Below are positions 47,198 through 56,554 of a stretch of DNA of 64,000 nt, in pieces. Position numbers and translations under genes: made by a program. Each line of letters begins with the position of its first letter. Position 1 is the first letter of the stretch. Source of the stretch: Pseudonocardia sp. (GTDB lineage Bacteria; Actinomycetota; Actinomycetes; Mycobacteriales; Pseudonocardiaceae); assembly GCF_029263155.1 (NCBI RefSeq), contig NZ_JAJCYB010000073.1:19450-83449 (forward strand). The letters run 5' to 3'. The notes below the pieces were generated by a model. The model made no database searches. It was not told where the DNA came from and was given only the letters and a program-made list of their open reading frames with translations.

Positions 47198-48181
47198 ATG
47201 GCCGGCAACTCCCAGCGTCGCGGAGCGATGCGCAAGGACGGCACGAAGAAGGGGATGGTCGTCGGCTCCGGCGGCCAGCGGCGCAAGCAGCTGCAGGGCA
47301 AGGGCCCGACCCCGCCGAAGGAGGACCGCCCGAACCACCCGGCCGCGCGCAAGGCGAAGCTCGCCGAGCGGTCGGCGGCCAACCGCGGCCGTGGGAAGGT
47401 CGCGGGAAGCCGTCGCGCCGGGGACGGCGAGACCCCCGAGACGGTGCTCGGCCGCAACCCGGTCCTGGAGTGCCTGCGTGCCGGGGTGCCGGCCACGGCG
47501 TTGCAGGTGGCGATCGGCAGCACGCACGACGAGCGCGTGCGGGAGTCGCTGCACCTGGCTGCCGACCTGGGCATCTCGATCATCGAGATCGCGAAGGGCG
47601 ACCTGGACCGGATGGCCGGGGGCGCGCTGCACCAGGGCCTCGCCCTGCAGGTGCCGCCCTACGCCTACGCCCATCCCGACGAGCTGTTGGAGATCGCGGC
47701 CGACAGCGGACGGCCGAGCCTGATCGTTGCGCTCGACGGTGTGACCGACCCGCGCAACCTCGGCGCCGTCGTCCGCTCGGTCGGGGCGTTCGGCGGCAAC
47801 GGCGTGGTCGTGCCGCAGCGGCGCGCCGCGGGCATGACGGCGGTCGCCTGGCGCACCTCGGCCGGCACCGCGGCCCGGGTGCCCGTCGCGCGCGCCACCA
47901 ACCTCACCCGCACGCTGCAGGAGTACGCCTCGGCCGGGCTGATGGTCGCCGGGCTCGCCGCCGACGGCGACGTCACCCTCGACGAGTTCGAGCTCGCCAC
48001 CGACCCGGTCGTCGTCGTGATCGGGTCGGAGGGCAAGGGCCTGAGCCGGCTGGTGAAGCAGACCTGCGACGTCACGGTCTCGATCCCGATGGCCGGGCCG
48101 GTGGAGAGCCTGAACGCGTCGGTCGCCGCGGGTGTGGTGCTGGCCGAGATCGCGCGCCAGCGACGGGCGCGGTCGCGCTGA
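47198..48181 (+). CDS. rlmB: 23S rRNA 2'-O-ribose methyltransferase, RlmB/TrmH family
   Basis: A 327-residue SpoU-type methyltransferase. A basic, disordered N-terminus of about 80 residues ([21 protein letters not shown]) precedes the substrate-binding domain ([16 protein letters not shown]). The knotted SPOUT domain has motif 1 [16 protein letters not shown], motif 2 [16 protein letters not shown] and motif 3 [21 protein letters not shown]. The target is probably G2251 of 23S rRNA, by family. Confidence 0.93.
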   Translation: MAGNSQRRGAMRKDGTKKGMVVGSGGQRRKQLQGKGPTPPKEDRPNHPAARKAKLAERSAANRGRGKVAGSRRAGDGETPETVLGRNPVLECLRAGVPATALQVAIGSTHDERVRESLHLAADLGISIIEIAKGDLDRMAGGALHQGLALQVPPYAYAHPDELLEIAADSGRPSLIVALDGVTDPRNLGAVVRSVGAFGGNGVVVPQRRAAGMTAVAWRTSAGTAARVPVARATNLTRTLQEYASAGLMVAGLAADGDVTLDEFELATDPVVVVIGSEGKGLSRLVKQTCDVTVSIPMAGPVESLNASVAAGVVLAEIARQRRARSR

Positions 48182-48368
48182 GGCCCGCACACCCGGGCGC
48201 GCTCGCGCGCGGGGGCACTCCGCGCGTGCGTTCCGTGCAGCAGCGCGCCTAGCGACACACGCAGTCAGACGAGGCGCGCGCCGCAGGCCGCGGAGGCGGG
48301 CACGCCGCTCGAACCGCTCGGCGCGCGATCGGCCCGGGGTGCGGCGACCGGCCCGCCCCACCCCGCGA

Positions 48369-48426
48369 CGATCAAGGCCATGTGGTCGCTCGTCGATCTT
48401 CCGAGGCGACCATCTGCCCTTGATCG
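48369..48426. repeat. GATCAAGG palindrome (family B, copy 1)
   Basis: Two 21-base arms, matching at 18 positions, face each other across 16 bases in the gap between the convergent rlmB and znuB genes. The right arm, read on the minus strand, is GATCAAGGGCAGATGGTCGC plus a leading C. That 21-base string recurs exactly at 52.47 kb. The element could act as a two-way terminator. The rest of the 287-base gap (48182-48468) shows no gene. Confidence 0.75.
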
Positions 48427-48468
48427 CCGACCCGCCGCACCGCGCCCCGTGGCGTGGGTGCCCGTCGC

Positions 48469-49314
48469 TCAGGCGACCACGGCGCGGCGGCCCAGCATGC
48501 GGGCCGACATGCGGGCGCCGACGTAGAGGACGAACGCGATCGTGGCCACGTAGCCCGACACCGGCAGGCCCGGCGCGAGGGAGAGCAGCGCGCCGCCCAC
48601 CAGAGCGATCTCGGCGAACACCACCGCGATGACGGTGGCGGCCAGCGGGCTCGCCGTGACCCGGGCCGCGGCCGCACCGGGCGCGATCAGCACCGACAGC
48701 ACCAGGATCGCGCCGACGATGGGCACCGCGAGCGCCGTGACGAGCCCGACGAGCACGGCGAACACCAGCGACAGCGCCCGCGTGGGCACCCCGCGTGCCA
48801 CGGCGACGTCGGGGTCGGTGCTGGCGAACAGCAGCGGCCGGTACAGCACCGCGAGCACGCCGATGACGAGCACCGCGACGATCGCGAGCAGCACGAGGTC
48901 GGCGGTCGAGACCGACACGATCGAGCCCACGAGCAGCCCGAACTTGTTCGACGCCCGCCCGCTGTAGAGCGAGAGCATCAGCACGCCGAGGCCGAGCCCG
49001 AACGCGAGTACCACCCCGATGACGGAGTCGCGCTCCCGTTGCCGGAGCCCGAGGATGCCGAAGACCAACCCCGCGATCACGGCCCCGGCCACGGCCCCGA
49101 TCCCGACGCCGATGCCGATCAGCAGAGCGGCCGCGCCGCCGGTGAATGCCAGCTCGGCGGTGCCGTGCACGGCGAACGCCATGCCCCGCGACACGATCAG
49201 CGGGGCCAGCGCGCCCGCGACCAGGCCGAGCACGGCGCACGCGATCAGCGCGTTCTGCACGAACCCCTGCGCGAGCAGGAAGCCCAGGCCGTCGAAGGAG
49301 ACGAATCGGTCCAT
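48469..49314 (-). CDS. Metal ABC transporter permease (ZnuB-like)
   Basis: A 281-residue ABC-3 family permease with eight to nine hydrophobic segments for uptake of zinc or manganese. It starts MDRFVSFDGLGFLLAQGFVQNAL; GMAFAVHGTAELAFTGGAAALL (about 43-64) and VPIVGAILVLSVLIAPGAAA (about 200-220) are family blocks. It overlaps the ATPase gene by one base (TGATG) and is the last gene of the operon. Confidence 0.9.
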   Translation of the reverse strand: MDRFVSFDGLGFLLAQGFVQNALIACAVLGLVAGALAPLIVSRGMAFAVHGTAELAFTGGAAALLIGIGVGIGAVAGAVIAGLVFGILGLRQRERDSVIGVVLAFGLGLGVLMLSLYSGRASNKFGLLVGSIVSVSTADLVLLAIVAVLVIGVLAVLYRPLLFASTDPDVAVARGVPTRALSLVFAVLVGLVTALAVPIVGAILVLSVLIAPGAAAARVTASPLAATVIAVVFAEIALVGGALLSLAPGLPVSGYVATIAFVLYVGARMSARMLGRRAVVA

Positions 49315-50162
49315 CAGGCGGTCTCGTCGCCGGTGTGGCAGTGGTCGCGGCCGTCCGCACCGACGACCACGAGCCGGTCGCGCACACGCAGCACGTCGAC
49401 CTCGGTGCCGTAGAGCTCCGAGAGCACCGAGGACGTCATGACGTCCTCGGTGGGGCCGATCCGGAACCGCCCGTTCACGAGGTAGAGCACCCGGTCGACC
49501 AGCGGCAGCACCGGGTTGATCTCGTGGGTGACGAACAGCACCGCGGTGTCGTGGACGCGGCGGCGCTCGTCGATGAGGCGGGTGACGGTGCGCTGGTGGG
49601 ACAGGTCCAGCGACAGCAGCGGCTCGTCGCAGAGCAGCACGTCGGGATCACCGACGAGGGCCTGCGCCACCCGCAGCCGCTGCTGCTCGCCGCCGGAGAG
49701 CCGGCCGACCGGGGCATGGGCGTACGCGGCACCGCCGACAGCGGCCAGCGCGGCGTCCACCCGCTCCCGCCGCTCCCGGCGCCCGCGCAGGCCGACACCG
49801 AGGCGGTGCCCGTCGAGCCCGAGACCCACGAGGTCGCGCCCGCGCAACGGGAGGTCCGGGTCGAGCGCCTTCTGCTGGGGCACGTACCCGATCGACGGGC
49901 TGCCGCGCCGCGGCACGTGTCCCCCGATCCGCACCTCCCCCGCGGACAGCGGGAGCAGGCCGAGCAGCACCCGCATCAGGGTCGTCTTGCCCGAGCCGTT
50001 GGGGCCGAGCACGGCCAGGAACTCCCCCGGCGCGACGTCGAGGTCGAGTCCGGCCCAGAGCGCACGCTCGCCGAAGCGGACGCCCGCATCCCGCAGCGAG
50101 ACGGCGGCCTGCCGCGTCAGCGGCGGGCGGGCGACCGTGGGCTCCGCCGTCACCGGCTTCAC
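49314..50162 (-). CDS. Metal ABC transporter ATP-binding protein (ZnuC-like)
   Basis: A 282-residue ATPase of the zinc/manganese importer. Walker A is GPNGSGKTT, the signature is RLSGGEQQRLRVAQAL, Walker B is VLLCDEPLLSLD and the switch is VTHEINP. YVPQQKALDPDLPL is the Q-loop. The C-terminus carries HCHTGDETA. The GTG start overlaps the binding-protein stop (GTGA). The frame is open upstream but the coupling fixes the start. Confidence 0.9.
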   Translation of the reverse strand: MKPVTAEPTVARPPLTRQAAVSLRDAGVRFGERALWAGLDLDVAPGEFLAVLGPNGSGKTTLMRVLLGLLPLSAGEVRIGGHVPRRGSPSIGYVPQQKALDPDLPLRGRDLVGLGLDGHRLGVGLRGRRERRERVDAALAAVGGAAYAHAPVGRLSGGEQQRLRVAQALVGDPDVLLCDEPLLSLDLSHQRTVTRLIDERRRVHDTAVLFVTHEINPVLPLVDRVLYLVNGRFRIGPTEDVMTSSVLSELYGTEVDVLRVRDRLVVVGADGRDHCHTGDETA

Positions 50163-51223
50163 ACCGGGTTCAGGGCGCTCGCCAGCGCCTCGACCTGACC
50201 ACTCATCCACCCAACGTAGCTCGACTGCCCCTCCGGCAGGGTCTCGGACATCTCGACGACGGGCACGCCCGCACCCTCGGCGGCCTGCCGCACCTGGTCG
50301 GTGGTGGGGGTCTGGGTCTGGGCGTTGAGGATCAGGGCGCGGACGGGATCGGCGTCGCCCGGGGTGAACAGCGCGAGCGTCTCGGCGACGACCGCGGCGG
50401 GCGGGTCCGTGTCCTCCTCGACGGCCTCGGAGAACTCCTCGGGGGTGACGTTCGCCAGGCCCGCGGTCTCGATCAGGTAGCCGGGGACGGGCTCGGTGAC
50501 CGCGACCCGGGCACCCGACTGCGCCGCGCCGATCCCCTCGACCCGCTCGGTGAGCGCGGCGATCTCGGTGTTGAAGGCCTCGGCGTTGGCCGTGTAGGTG
50601 GCGGCGTTGGCGGCGTCCACGCCGCCGAGCTCCTCGGCGAGGCGGGTGGCCAGGGTCTGCACCGTGGGCAGGCTGTACCAGACGTGCTCGTTGAACTCGC
50701 CGTGCTCGTGGGCGTGCTCCTCGCCCTCGGCGTGCGCCTCCTCCCCCTCGCCGTGCCCGTGCGCGTGCTCCTCGCCCTCGGCGTGCTCCTCGCCTTCCGC
50801 GTGCTCCTCGCCCTCCGCGTGCTCCTCGCCGGCCTCCTCCTCCGGTACCAGGCCCGACAGCTCGGTCACGTCGATTACGACGGGTGACGCACCCGAGGCC
50901 TCGATGAGCTGGGGCATGAACTCGTCGTAGCCGCCGCCGTTGAGCACGACCACGTCGGCAGCGGCCACCGTGACCGCGTCGGCGGGCGTGCTCTCGTAGG
51001 AGTGCGGGTCCGCGGCGGGGTCGGTGATCAGCGACTCGACGGTGACTCCGTCGCCCCCGACGGCCTCGGCGATGCTGCCGTAGACGTTCGTGGAGGCCAC
51101 CACGGTGAGCGCGTCGTCGGCCGCCGCCCCGGCGGCCGGGTCCTCCGTGGTGGAGGAGCCACAGGCGGCCAGGGTCAGGACGGCAAGGGCGACGGACGCT
51201 CCGGCCAGCGGGCGCAGGGCCAT
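50159..51223 (-). CDS. Metal ABC transporter substrate-binding lipoprotein (ZnuA-like)
   Basis: A 354-residue cluster 9 binding protein. The lipobox LAAC is at about residue 21. The metal-binding His is in DPHSYESTPAD and further ligands lie in NEHVWYSLP. Between them is a loop of about 45 residues (about 130-175) built from repeats of EEHAEG with extra HAHGHGEG, a His/Glu-rich metal-capture loop typical of zinc-specific ZnuA/AdcA. It is first in the operon, with a Zur-like palindrome 14 bases before its ATG. Confidence 0.92.
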   Translation of the reverse strand: MALRPLAGASVALAVLTLAACGSSTTEDPAAGAAADDALTVVASTNVYGSIAEAVGGDGVTVESLITDPAADPHSYESTPADAVTVAAADVVVLNGGGYDEFMPQLIEASGASPVVIDVTELSGLVPEEEAGEEHAEGEEHAEGEEHAEGEEHAHGHGEGEEAHAEGEEHAHEHGEFNEHVWYSLPTVQTLATRLAEELGGVDAANAATYTANAEAFNTEIAALTERVEGIGAAQSGARVAVTEPVPGYLIETAGLANVTPEEFSEAVEEDTDPPAAVVAETLALFTPGDADPVRALILNAQTQTPTTDQVRQAAEGAGVPVVEMSETLPEGQSSYVGWMSGQVEALASALNPV

Positions 51224-51237
51224 GGGTGATCTCCAAT

Positions 51238-51256
51238 ATCGATAACCGTTGTCGAT
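51238..51256. promoter_or_regulatory. Zur-like operator upstream of znuA
   Basis: ATCGATAACCGTTGTCGAT is a 9-1-9 palindrome with one mismatch. On the other strand its core GACAACGGTTATC fits the form GAYAAYGRTTRTC, close to actinobacterial Zur boxes. It lies 14 bases upstream of the znuA ATG and would overlap its promoter; the divergent LacI start is 83 bases away on the other side. Zur binding is inferred from form and gene context. Confidence 0.6.
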
Positions 51257-51338
51257 TCACTCTAGCGTGTGGGCGTCGCGTCGGTCACCCGCGGCGGCGG
51301 GCTTTCTCCGCCGCGTCTGAACCGTTACCGTTGCGCCG

Positions 51339-52442
51339 GTGCGCGGACCCCGAGACGTTCGACGACCAGCGACTCTCGCATCACTCGCTGCCGAGCTCGG
51401 CGTGTCCCGCACCACCGTCTCCAACGCCTACAACCGCCCCGACCAGCTCTCCGCCCCGCTGCGGGCGCGGGTGCTGGAGGCGGCACGGCGGCTGGGCTAT
51501 CCGGGCCCGGACCCGGTGGCGCGGTCCCTGCGCACACGCCGCTCGGGCGCCGTCGGACTGCTGCTCACCGAGGCACTGTCCTACGCCTTCCGCGACCCCG
51601 CCGCCACCGGCTTCCTGGAGGGCCTGGCGCTCGCCTGCGAGCGCGCCGGGTCGGGCCTGCTGCTCGTGCCGGTCAGCCCCGAGGTCCCCGACGTGACCGC
51701 GGTCCACCAGGCCGGCGTGGACGGGTTCGTCGTCTACTCCGTCCGCGAGGACGATCCGCACTTCAAAGCCGTGCTGGAACGACCGGTGCCCACGGTGGTC
51801 TGCGACCAGCCCATCGGCGTGGAGGGCGTCGACCGGGTCGGCGTCGACGACCGGGCCGCGATGCTGGGTGTCGCCCACCACCTCACGGCGCTGGGCCACC
51901 GCCGGGTCGGGGTGCTCTGCATGCGGCTGGCCGCCGGTCGCCACGACGGCCCGGCCGGGGAGTCCCGGCAGGGCGACGCCACCTATCCGGTGCAGCGCAA
52001 CCGGCTCGCCGGGCTGCGCGACGGGCTCGCCGAGGCCGGCGTCGACTGGGCGGGGATCCCGGTGCACGAGCGGTTCGAGCACAGCGTCGACGCCGGACAG
52101 TCCGCCACCGCCGAGCTGCTGGCCGCGCACCCGGACCTGACGGCGATCGCCTGCACGTCCGACATCCTGGCCCTCGGCGCGCTGCGCCACGCCGCCACCC
52201 GGAACCTCTCGGTGCCCGACGACCTCACGATCACCGGCTTCGACGGCGTGCCCGAGGCACGGCGCGCGGGCCTCACCACCGTGGCGCAGCCGGTGCTGGA
52301 GAAGGGCCGGGCCGCGGGCGAGCTGCTGCTCGACCGCGGCGACCGCAACCGCCCCCGCACCGTCACGCTGCCGACCGAGCTGATCGTCGGCACCACCAGC
52401 GCCACCGCCCGTGCGGCCGAGCGGTTCTTCTCCGGCTGGTGA
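51339..52442 (+). CDS. LacI family transcriptional regulator
   Basis: A 367-residue repressor. The helix-turn-helix reads TLASLAAELGVSRTTVSNAYNRPDQLS (about 12-38) with the hinge helix ARSLRTRRSGAVGLL. The periplasmic-binding-like effector domain has DGFVVYSVREDD, VGVDDRAAMLGVAHHLTALGHRRVG and the block ITGFDGVPEARRAGLTTVAQP. The effector is unknown. The GTG start at 51339 is closely followed by the DNA-binding domain. It is divergent from znuA and convergent with otsB. Confidence 0.9.
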   Translation: MRGPRDVRRPATLASLAAELGVSRTTVSNAYNRPDQLSAPLRARVLEAARRLGYPGPDPVARSLRTRRSGAVGLLLTEALSYAFRDPAATGFLEGLALACERAGSGLLLVPVSPEVPDVTAVHQAGVDGFVVYSVREDDPHFKAVLERPVPTVVCDQPIGVEGVDRVGVDDRAAMLGVAHHLTALGHRRVGVLCMRLAAGRHDGPAGESRQGDATYPVQRNRLAGLRDGLAEAGVDWAGIPVHERFEHSVDAGQSATAELLAAHPDLTAIACTSDILALGALRHAATRNLSVPDDLTITGFDGVPEARRAGLTTVAQPVLEKGRAAGELLLDRGDRNRPRTVTLPTELIVGTTSATARAAERFFSGW

Positions 52443-52471
52443 GCGGCACACCGCCCCCGTGCCGCCGGCCC

Positions 52472-52531
52472 GCGATCAAGGGCAGATGGTCGCCGGTGGA
52501 TCACCCGGAACCACCATCCGGCCTTGATCGC
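52472..52531. repeat. GATCAAGG palindrome (family B, copy 2)
   Basis: Two 19-base arms, matching at 17 positions, around a 22-base spacer, between the convergent LacI and otsB genes. The left arm GCGATCAAGGGCAGATGGT continues TCGCC's complement pattern of copy 1: 21 bases are identical to its right arm read on the other strand. It lies 10 bases from the otsB stop. Confidence 0.75.
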
Positions 52532-52541
52532 TGAAGGTCTG

Positions 52542-53309
52542 CTACTCGCGTCCCGCCGCCCGCAGCGCCAACAGCGCCTCCAGCACCTGCGCCATGTCCG
52601 ACGGCCAGGCCACCCGGAACGCCGCGGCGGTGTCCCCGTCGCCCACCTTGATCCCGACGTCCCCGGGTTGTAGCCGGGTCAGTGCGGTCTCGTCGGTGAC
52701 GTCGTCGCCCGCGAACAGCACCGCGTCGGCCTTGGTCCGCTCCCGCAGGATGTCGAGCGCCAGGCCCTTGTTCACCTGCAGGACGGCGAGGTCGAGGACC
52801 GCCTTGCCCGGCGTGGTCTCGACGCCGGGACGGGCGGCGGGGCCCGCGCGCACCGCGTCGAACACCCGCGCAGCGACGTCCGGCGCGGCGTTGCGCACAT
52901 GCACCGCCACCCCCGCCGGCTTGTGCTCCAGCGCCACCCCGGGCTCGTCCCCGACGAGCTCCTGCAGCTCCGCGGTCAGGCTCCCGAGGCGGGCACGCTG
53001 CTCGTCGTCGAGTACGGCCGCGCCGTCGTCGAACTCCGCGCCGTGGCTGCCCACCAGCCGGATCGGCGTGCCGAACCCGGAGACCGCCGCCAGGTCGGCG
53101 AGCCCCCGCCCGGAGACCATGGCGATCGTGGTGTCGGGCAGCGTCGCCAGCGAGCCCAGCGCCGCCGCCGAGGCGGGCAGCGGACGCGCGTCGGAGGGCA
53201 CGTCGACGATCGGGGCGAGCACCCCGTCGAAGTCGAGGGCGACCAGCAGCCGCGACACGGCCGTCAGCTCGCGCAGCGCGGCGTGCAGGTCGGGATCGAG
53301 GGTCGTCAT
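52542..53309 (-). CDS. otsB: Trehalose-6-phosphate phosphatase
   Basis: A 255-residue HAD-family phosphatase that releases trehalose. The nucleophile motif is [10 protein letters not shown] (about 24-33), motif II is MVSGR, and the late motif is [10 protein letters not shown] (about 205-214). VGSHGAEF and [13 protein letters not shown] are family blocks. Its ATG overlaps the otsA stop (ATGA), so synthesis of both enzymes is coupled; together they make trehalose, a compatible solute and a building block of actinobacterial glycolipids. Confidence 0.94.
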   Translation of the reverse strand: MTTLDPDLHAALRELTAVSRLLVALDFDGVLAPIVDVPSDARPLPASAAALGSLATLPDTTIAMVSGRGLADLAAVSGFGTPIRLVGSHGAEFDDGAAVLDDEQRARLGSLTAELQELVGDEPGVALEHKPAGVAVHVRNAAPDVAARVFDAVRAGPAARPGVETTPGKAVLDLAVLQVNKGLALDILRERTKADAVLFAGDDVTDETALTRLQPGDVGIKVGDGDTAAAFRVAWPSDMAQVLEALLALRAAGRE

Positions 53310-54706
53310 GTCGGAGGCAGCCCCAATGCGTCGAGGAAGGACCGGGCCCAGCGGTCGACATCGTGGGAGAGCACCTGACGGCGCATCGACCGCATCCGCT
53401 TGCGGGCGTCGGCAGCGGGCATCGTCAGCGCACCGTACAAGGCGTTCTTGACCCCGTCGGTGTCGTGCGGGTTGACCAGCACCGAGTCCTTGAGCTCGAT
53501 CGCGGCCCCGGCGAACTCCGAGAGCACGAGCACACCGCCCAGATCGTGGCGGCACGCCACGTACTCCTTGGCGACGAGGTTCATCCCGTCGCGCAGGGGC
53601 GTGACCAGCATGACGTCGGCGGCCACGAAGAACGCGGCCAGCTCGTCGCGCGGGAGCGACTGGTGCAGGTAGTGCAGCACCGGGTGACCGACGCGCGCGA
53701 ACGTGCCGTTGATCCGGCCCACCGACTGCTCGATGCCGTTGCGCATCGTCTGGTAATGCTCCACGCGCTCGCGGCTGGGCGTCGCGAGCTGGATCATGAC
53801 GGCGTCGCCGGCGCGTTCCTCGGCGAGCAGCTCCTCGAACGCGCGCAGCCGCACGTCGATGCCCTTGGTGTAGTCGAGCCGGTCGACGCCGAGGATGACA
53901 CGCTCCGGGTTGCCCAGGTCCTCCCGGATCTCCTTGGCGCGCTGCTGCACCTCGGGACTGCGGGAGAGCCGGTCGAGGTGCGCGGAGTCGATCGAGATCG
54001 GGAACGCCCCGAGCTTGACGGTGCGGCCCTCGTAGGTCACCTCGTTGCGCGCACCGGGCTTGGCGCCGGTGAAGCGGGTGGCGAGCCAGCGGAAGTTGCG
54101 GACCCCGCCGGGGGTGTGGAAGCCGACGAGGTCGGCGCCGAGCAGCCCTTCCACGATCTCCTTGCGCCACGGCAGCTGCTGGTAGAGCTCGGTGGGCGGG
54201 AACGGGATGTGCAGGAAGAACCCGATCCGCAGGTCGGGCCGCAGTGCACGCAGCTCGGCCGGCAGCAGCTGCAGCTGGTAGTCCTGGATCCAGACCGTGG
54301 CGCCGGGCGCGGCCACCTCGGCGACGGCCTCGGCGAAGCGCTTGTTGACCCGGACGTAGGCCTGCCACCAGTGCCGGTGGAACGCCGGCGGCGCGACGAC
54401 GTCGTGGTAGAGCGGCCACAGCGTGCCGTTGGAGAAGCCCTCGTAGTAGTCCTCGACGTCGCGCGCCGTGAGCATCACCGGGTGCAGCGTCAGCCCGTCC
54501 TCGACGAACGGCTCGGCCTCGGCGTCGGCGAGCCCGGGCCAGCCGACCCAGGCGCCCTCGCGGCTGCGCAGCATCGGCTCCAGCGCTGTGACCAGCCCGC
54601 CCGGGCTGCGTTTCCAGCGCTGCGTGCCGTCGGGCAGCTTCTCCAGGTCCACCGGCAGCCGGTTTGCCACCACCACGAACTCGGCGGTCTGATCGGCCAC
54701 GGCCAC
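53306..54706 (-). CDS. otsA: Alpha,alpha-trehalose-phosphate synthase
   Basis: A 466-residue GT20 glycosyltransferase that joins glucose from a nucleotide sugar to glucose-6-phosphate. [15 protein letters not shown] starts the fold, [22 protein letters not shown] and [18 protein letters not shown] line the active site, [17 protein letters not shown] contributes the phosphate-binding Arg/Lys, and [18 protein letters not shown] binds the donor. ATG follows GAGGAG. A plausible promoter lies in the 34-base gap to thrE or upstream of it. Confidence 0.95.
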   Translation of the reverse strand: MAVADQTAEFVVVANRLPVDLEKLPDGTQRWKRSPGGLVTALEPMLRSREGAWVGWPGLADAEAEPFVEDGLTLHPVMLTARDVEDYYEGFSNGTLWPLYHDVVAPPAFHRHWWQAYVRVNKRFAEAVAEVAAPGATVWIQDYQLQLLPAELRALRPDLRIGFFLHIPFPPTELYQQLPWRKEIVEGLLGADLVGFHTPGGVRNFRWLATRFTGAKPGARNEVTYEGRTVKLGAFPISIDSAHLDRLSRSPEVQQRAKEIREDLGNPERVILGVDRLDYTKGIDVRLRAFEELLAEERAGDAVMIQLATPSRERVEHYQTMRNGIEQSVGRINGTFARVGHPVLHYLHQSLPRDELAAFFVAADVMLVTPLRDGMNLVAKEYVACRHDLGGVLVLSEFAGAAIELKDSVLVNPHDTDGVKNALYGALTMPAADARKRMRSMRRQVLSHDVDRWARSFLDALGLPPT

Positions 54707-54740
54707 TCCTCCTCGAACGCCACCTGCGACGGCGGTGAGC

Positions 54741-56183
54741 CTACGCGGCGCCGGGCTCCGGTGCGGGGTCCGAACTGTTCGAGGCGACGCGGCGGTTGGG
54801 GCGGGTCAGGTAGTCCCCGAACGCCACGCCCGCCGCCAGCGCGAGACCGATCCCGAGGGCCAGCGACATCGTCACCAGGCCGTCGAGCACGCCACCCTCG
54901 GCGGCGAGCTGGTAGAAGCCGCGGTACACGCTGAATCCCGGGAGCAGCGGGGTGATCCCGGCCAGCGTGATGGCCAGCGGCGGCACCCCGCCCCCCCGAC
55001 GGAACAGCCCCGCCGCGAGCCCGACGACGACCGCAGCCGCACCGGTCGCGGGCACCGGCCCGACACCGGCCACCTGCGAGAGCAGGGAGAACGTGCCGAA
55101 CCCCGCCGCACCGGCGGCGCCGGCGGCGAGCAGGGACCGGACGGGGGCGTACCCGGCGAGCGCGTAGGAGGCGGCCGCCGTGCCCGCGGCGAGCAGCGAG
55201 ATCCACAACCGTCCCGCGCCGGTCGGCAGCTCACCGGCCACCTCCAGCGGCGGCGCGAACTCCAGCCCGATCCGCAGCCCCAGCACCACCCCGACCAGCA
55301 GCCCAGCCGACAGCAGCGCGATCTCCACCCCGCGGCCCGCCGCCGTGACGTAGTAGCCCGTGACGGCGTCCTGCACGGATCCGACCAGCGACAGCCCGGA
55401 CAGGAGCACCGTGATCGCCGCGGCGATGACCAGGGACGGGCGGGTGCCCGGTGGGAAGGCGCCCAACCCGAAGAGCGCGACGGTCGCCCCGGTGGCCAGT
55501 GCACCGCCCGCGATCTGCTGGAAGAACGCGGGCAGGTTGCGCCGGTTGAGCAGCCGCCCGACCCGGTCGATCACGGCGGTGGTGCCGAACGCCGCCAGCC
55601 CGGTGATCCACCCGCCACCGAGCAGCACCGCGATGGACGCGGCCAGCCCGGCCCAGCCGACGGTCGCGACCCACCGCGGGTAGGGGTGCCGCGCGTTGAC
55701 GGCGTCGGCCAGCTCGGTCGACGCCGTGCGCACGTCGACGGTACCGGCCTCCAGCCGGTCGATCACACGGCCCACCGCAAGCAGCCGGGTGAGGTCCAGC
55801 GAGCGGTACTGCACGAGCCGCATCGACGTGACCGGCGTCGCCGCCATCCCGCGGTGGCAGCACATGGTGACCGAGGTGAAGGTGATGTCGACGTCCACGG
55901 CCGACAGCCCCGACGCCGCCGCCAGCCGCAGCATCACCGCCGTCGTCTCGTCGACGCTCTCGCCGCTGGACATCAGCACCTCCCCGACGCGCATGCACAG
56001 GTCGAGGACCTCCTGCACGCGGGCGTCATCGGGGACCTCGGGGCCGATCGGCCGCATCAGCTGCACGCTCGGCGGGCCGGGCTGGAGAAGGTCGTGCGCC
56101 TCCCGGCGGAGCTTGCTGCGGACGCGGCGGGTGAACCGCGGTTCGTCGTCGACCGGGGGCATGCCGCAAGGGTAGAGCCGCAT
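54741..56183 (-). CDS. ThrE-type threonine/serine exporter (DUF1212/DUF3815)
   Basis: A 480-residue membrane protein of the ThrE family, first known as the threonine/serine exporter of Corynebacterium. The cytoplasmic N-domain (about 40-180) has [25 protein letters not shown] and a hydrolase-like motif region; about ten hydrophobic segments follow, with [17 protein letters not shown] characteristic of the second half. The start at 56183 (MRLYPCG) or the ATG at 56162 (MPPVDDEP) are both possible. Its actual substrate is unknown. Confidence 0.88.
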   Translation of the reverse strand: MRLYPCGMPPVDDEPRFTRRVRSKLRREAHDLLQPGPPSVQLMRPIGPEVPDDARVQEVLDLCMRVGEVLMSSGESVDETTAVMLRLAAASGLSAVDVDITFTSVTMCCHRGMAATPVTSMRLVQYRSLDLTRLLAVGRVIDRLEAGTVDVRTASTELADAVNARHPYPRWVATVGWAGLAASIAVLLGGGWITGLAAFGTTAVIDRVGRLLNRRNLPAFFQQIAGGALATGATVALFGLGAFPPGTRPSLVIAAAITVLLSGLSLVGSVQDAVTGYYVTAAGRGVEIALLSAGLLVGVVLGLRIGLEFAPPLEVAGELPTGAGRLWISLLAAGTAAASYALAGYAPVRSLLAAGAAGAAGFGTFSLLSQVAGVGPVPATGAAAVVVGLAAGLFRRGGGVPPLAITLAGITPLLPGFSVYRGFYQLAAEGGVLDGLVTMSLALGIGLALAAGVAFGDYLTRPNRRVASNSSDPAPEPGAA

Positions 56184-56390
56184 TCAGATGATCAGTGCGA
56201 CCCGCCGCCCCAGCGTCGACGCCGCCACGCCGAGGTCCGCCCCGGTGGGCTTCGTGGGGTCCGAGGCGGCGACCAGCCGTTCGACAGCGTGGACGGATCG
56301 GCCTCCCCGCACCGTGTTGCCGGTGGCCGGTTCTCGCCGCCGGACATGCCCGATTCCCGGTGGAAGCGCCGCTCTAGGATGGACACGTTC

Positions 56391-56465
56391 GCCGGTGTAG
56401 CTCAGTGGTAGAGCAACCGCCTTGTAAGCGGTAGGTCGTCGGTTCGATCCCGACCTCCGGCTCCA
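56391..56465 (+). tRNA. tRNA-Thr (anticodon TGT)
   Basis: A complete 75-base cloverleaf. D arm GCTC/GAGC, anticodon stem ACCGC/GCGGT with loop CTTGTAA (TGT in the middle, T before it), variable loop of 5, T arm GTCGG/CCGAC with TTCGATC, and an encoded CCA end. The acceptor stem pairs at six of seven positions; position 6 is a T-T mismatch. It is the integration site of the element that follows; the 3' half is probably the attachment core. Confidence 0.95.
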
Positions 56466-56554
56466 CGCCTGACCAGCGGATTCTCCGTTGCGAAGATCAT
56501 CAATGCGACAGTCGTGCCACGGGATGTGCCGCGAACCGCGGGACAATTGGCGGC

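Noticed and set aside
45272..49387. A minus-strand frame of about 1370 codons
   Set aside because: Only its last 142 codons (VOC protein, start 45697) are real. The rest is antisense to cysS and rlmB and out of frame with the znu genes.
50684..50930. A plus-strand frame with Leu/Ala/Ser repeats
   Set aside because: It is the antisense of the His/Glu-rich repeat loop of the ZnuA-like protein.
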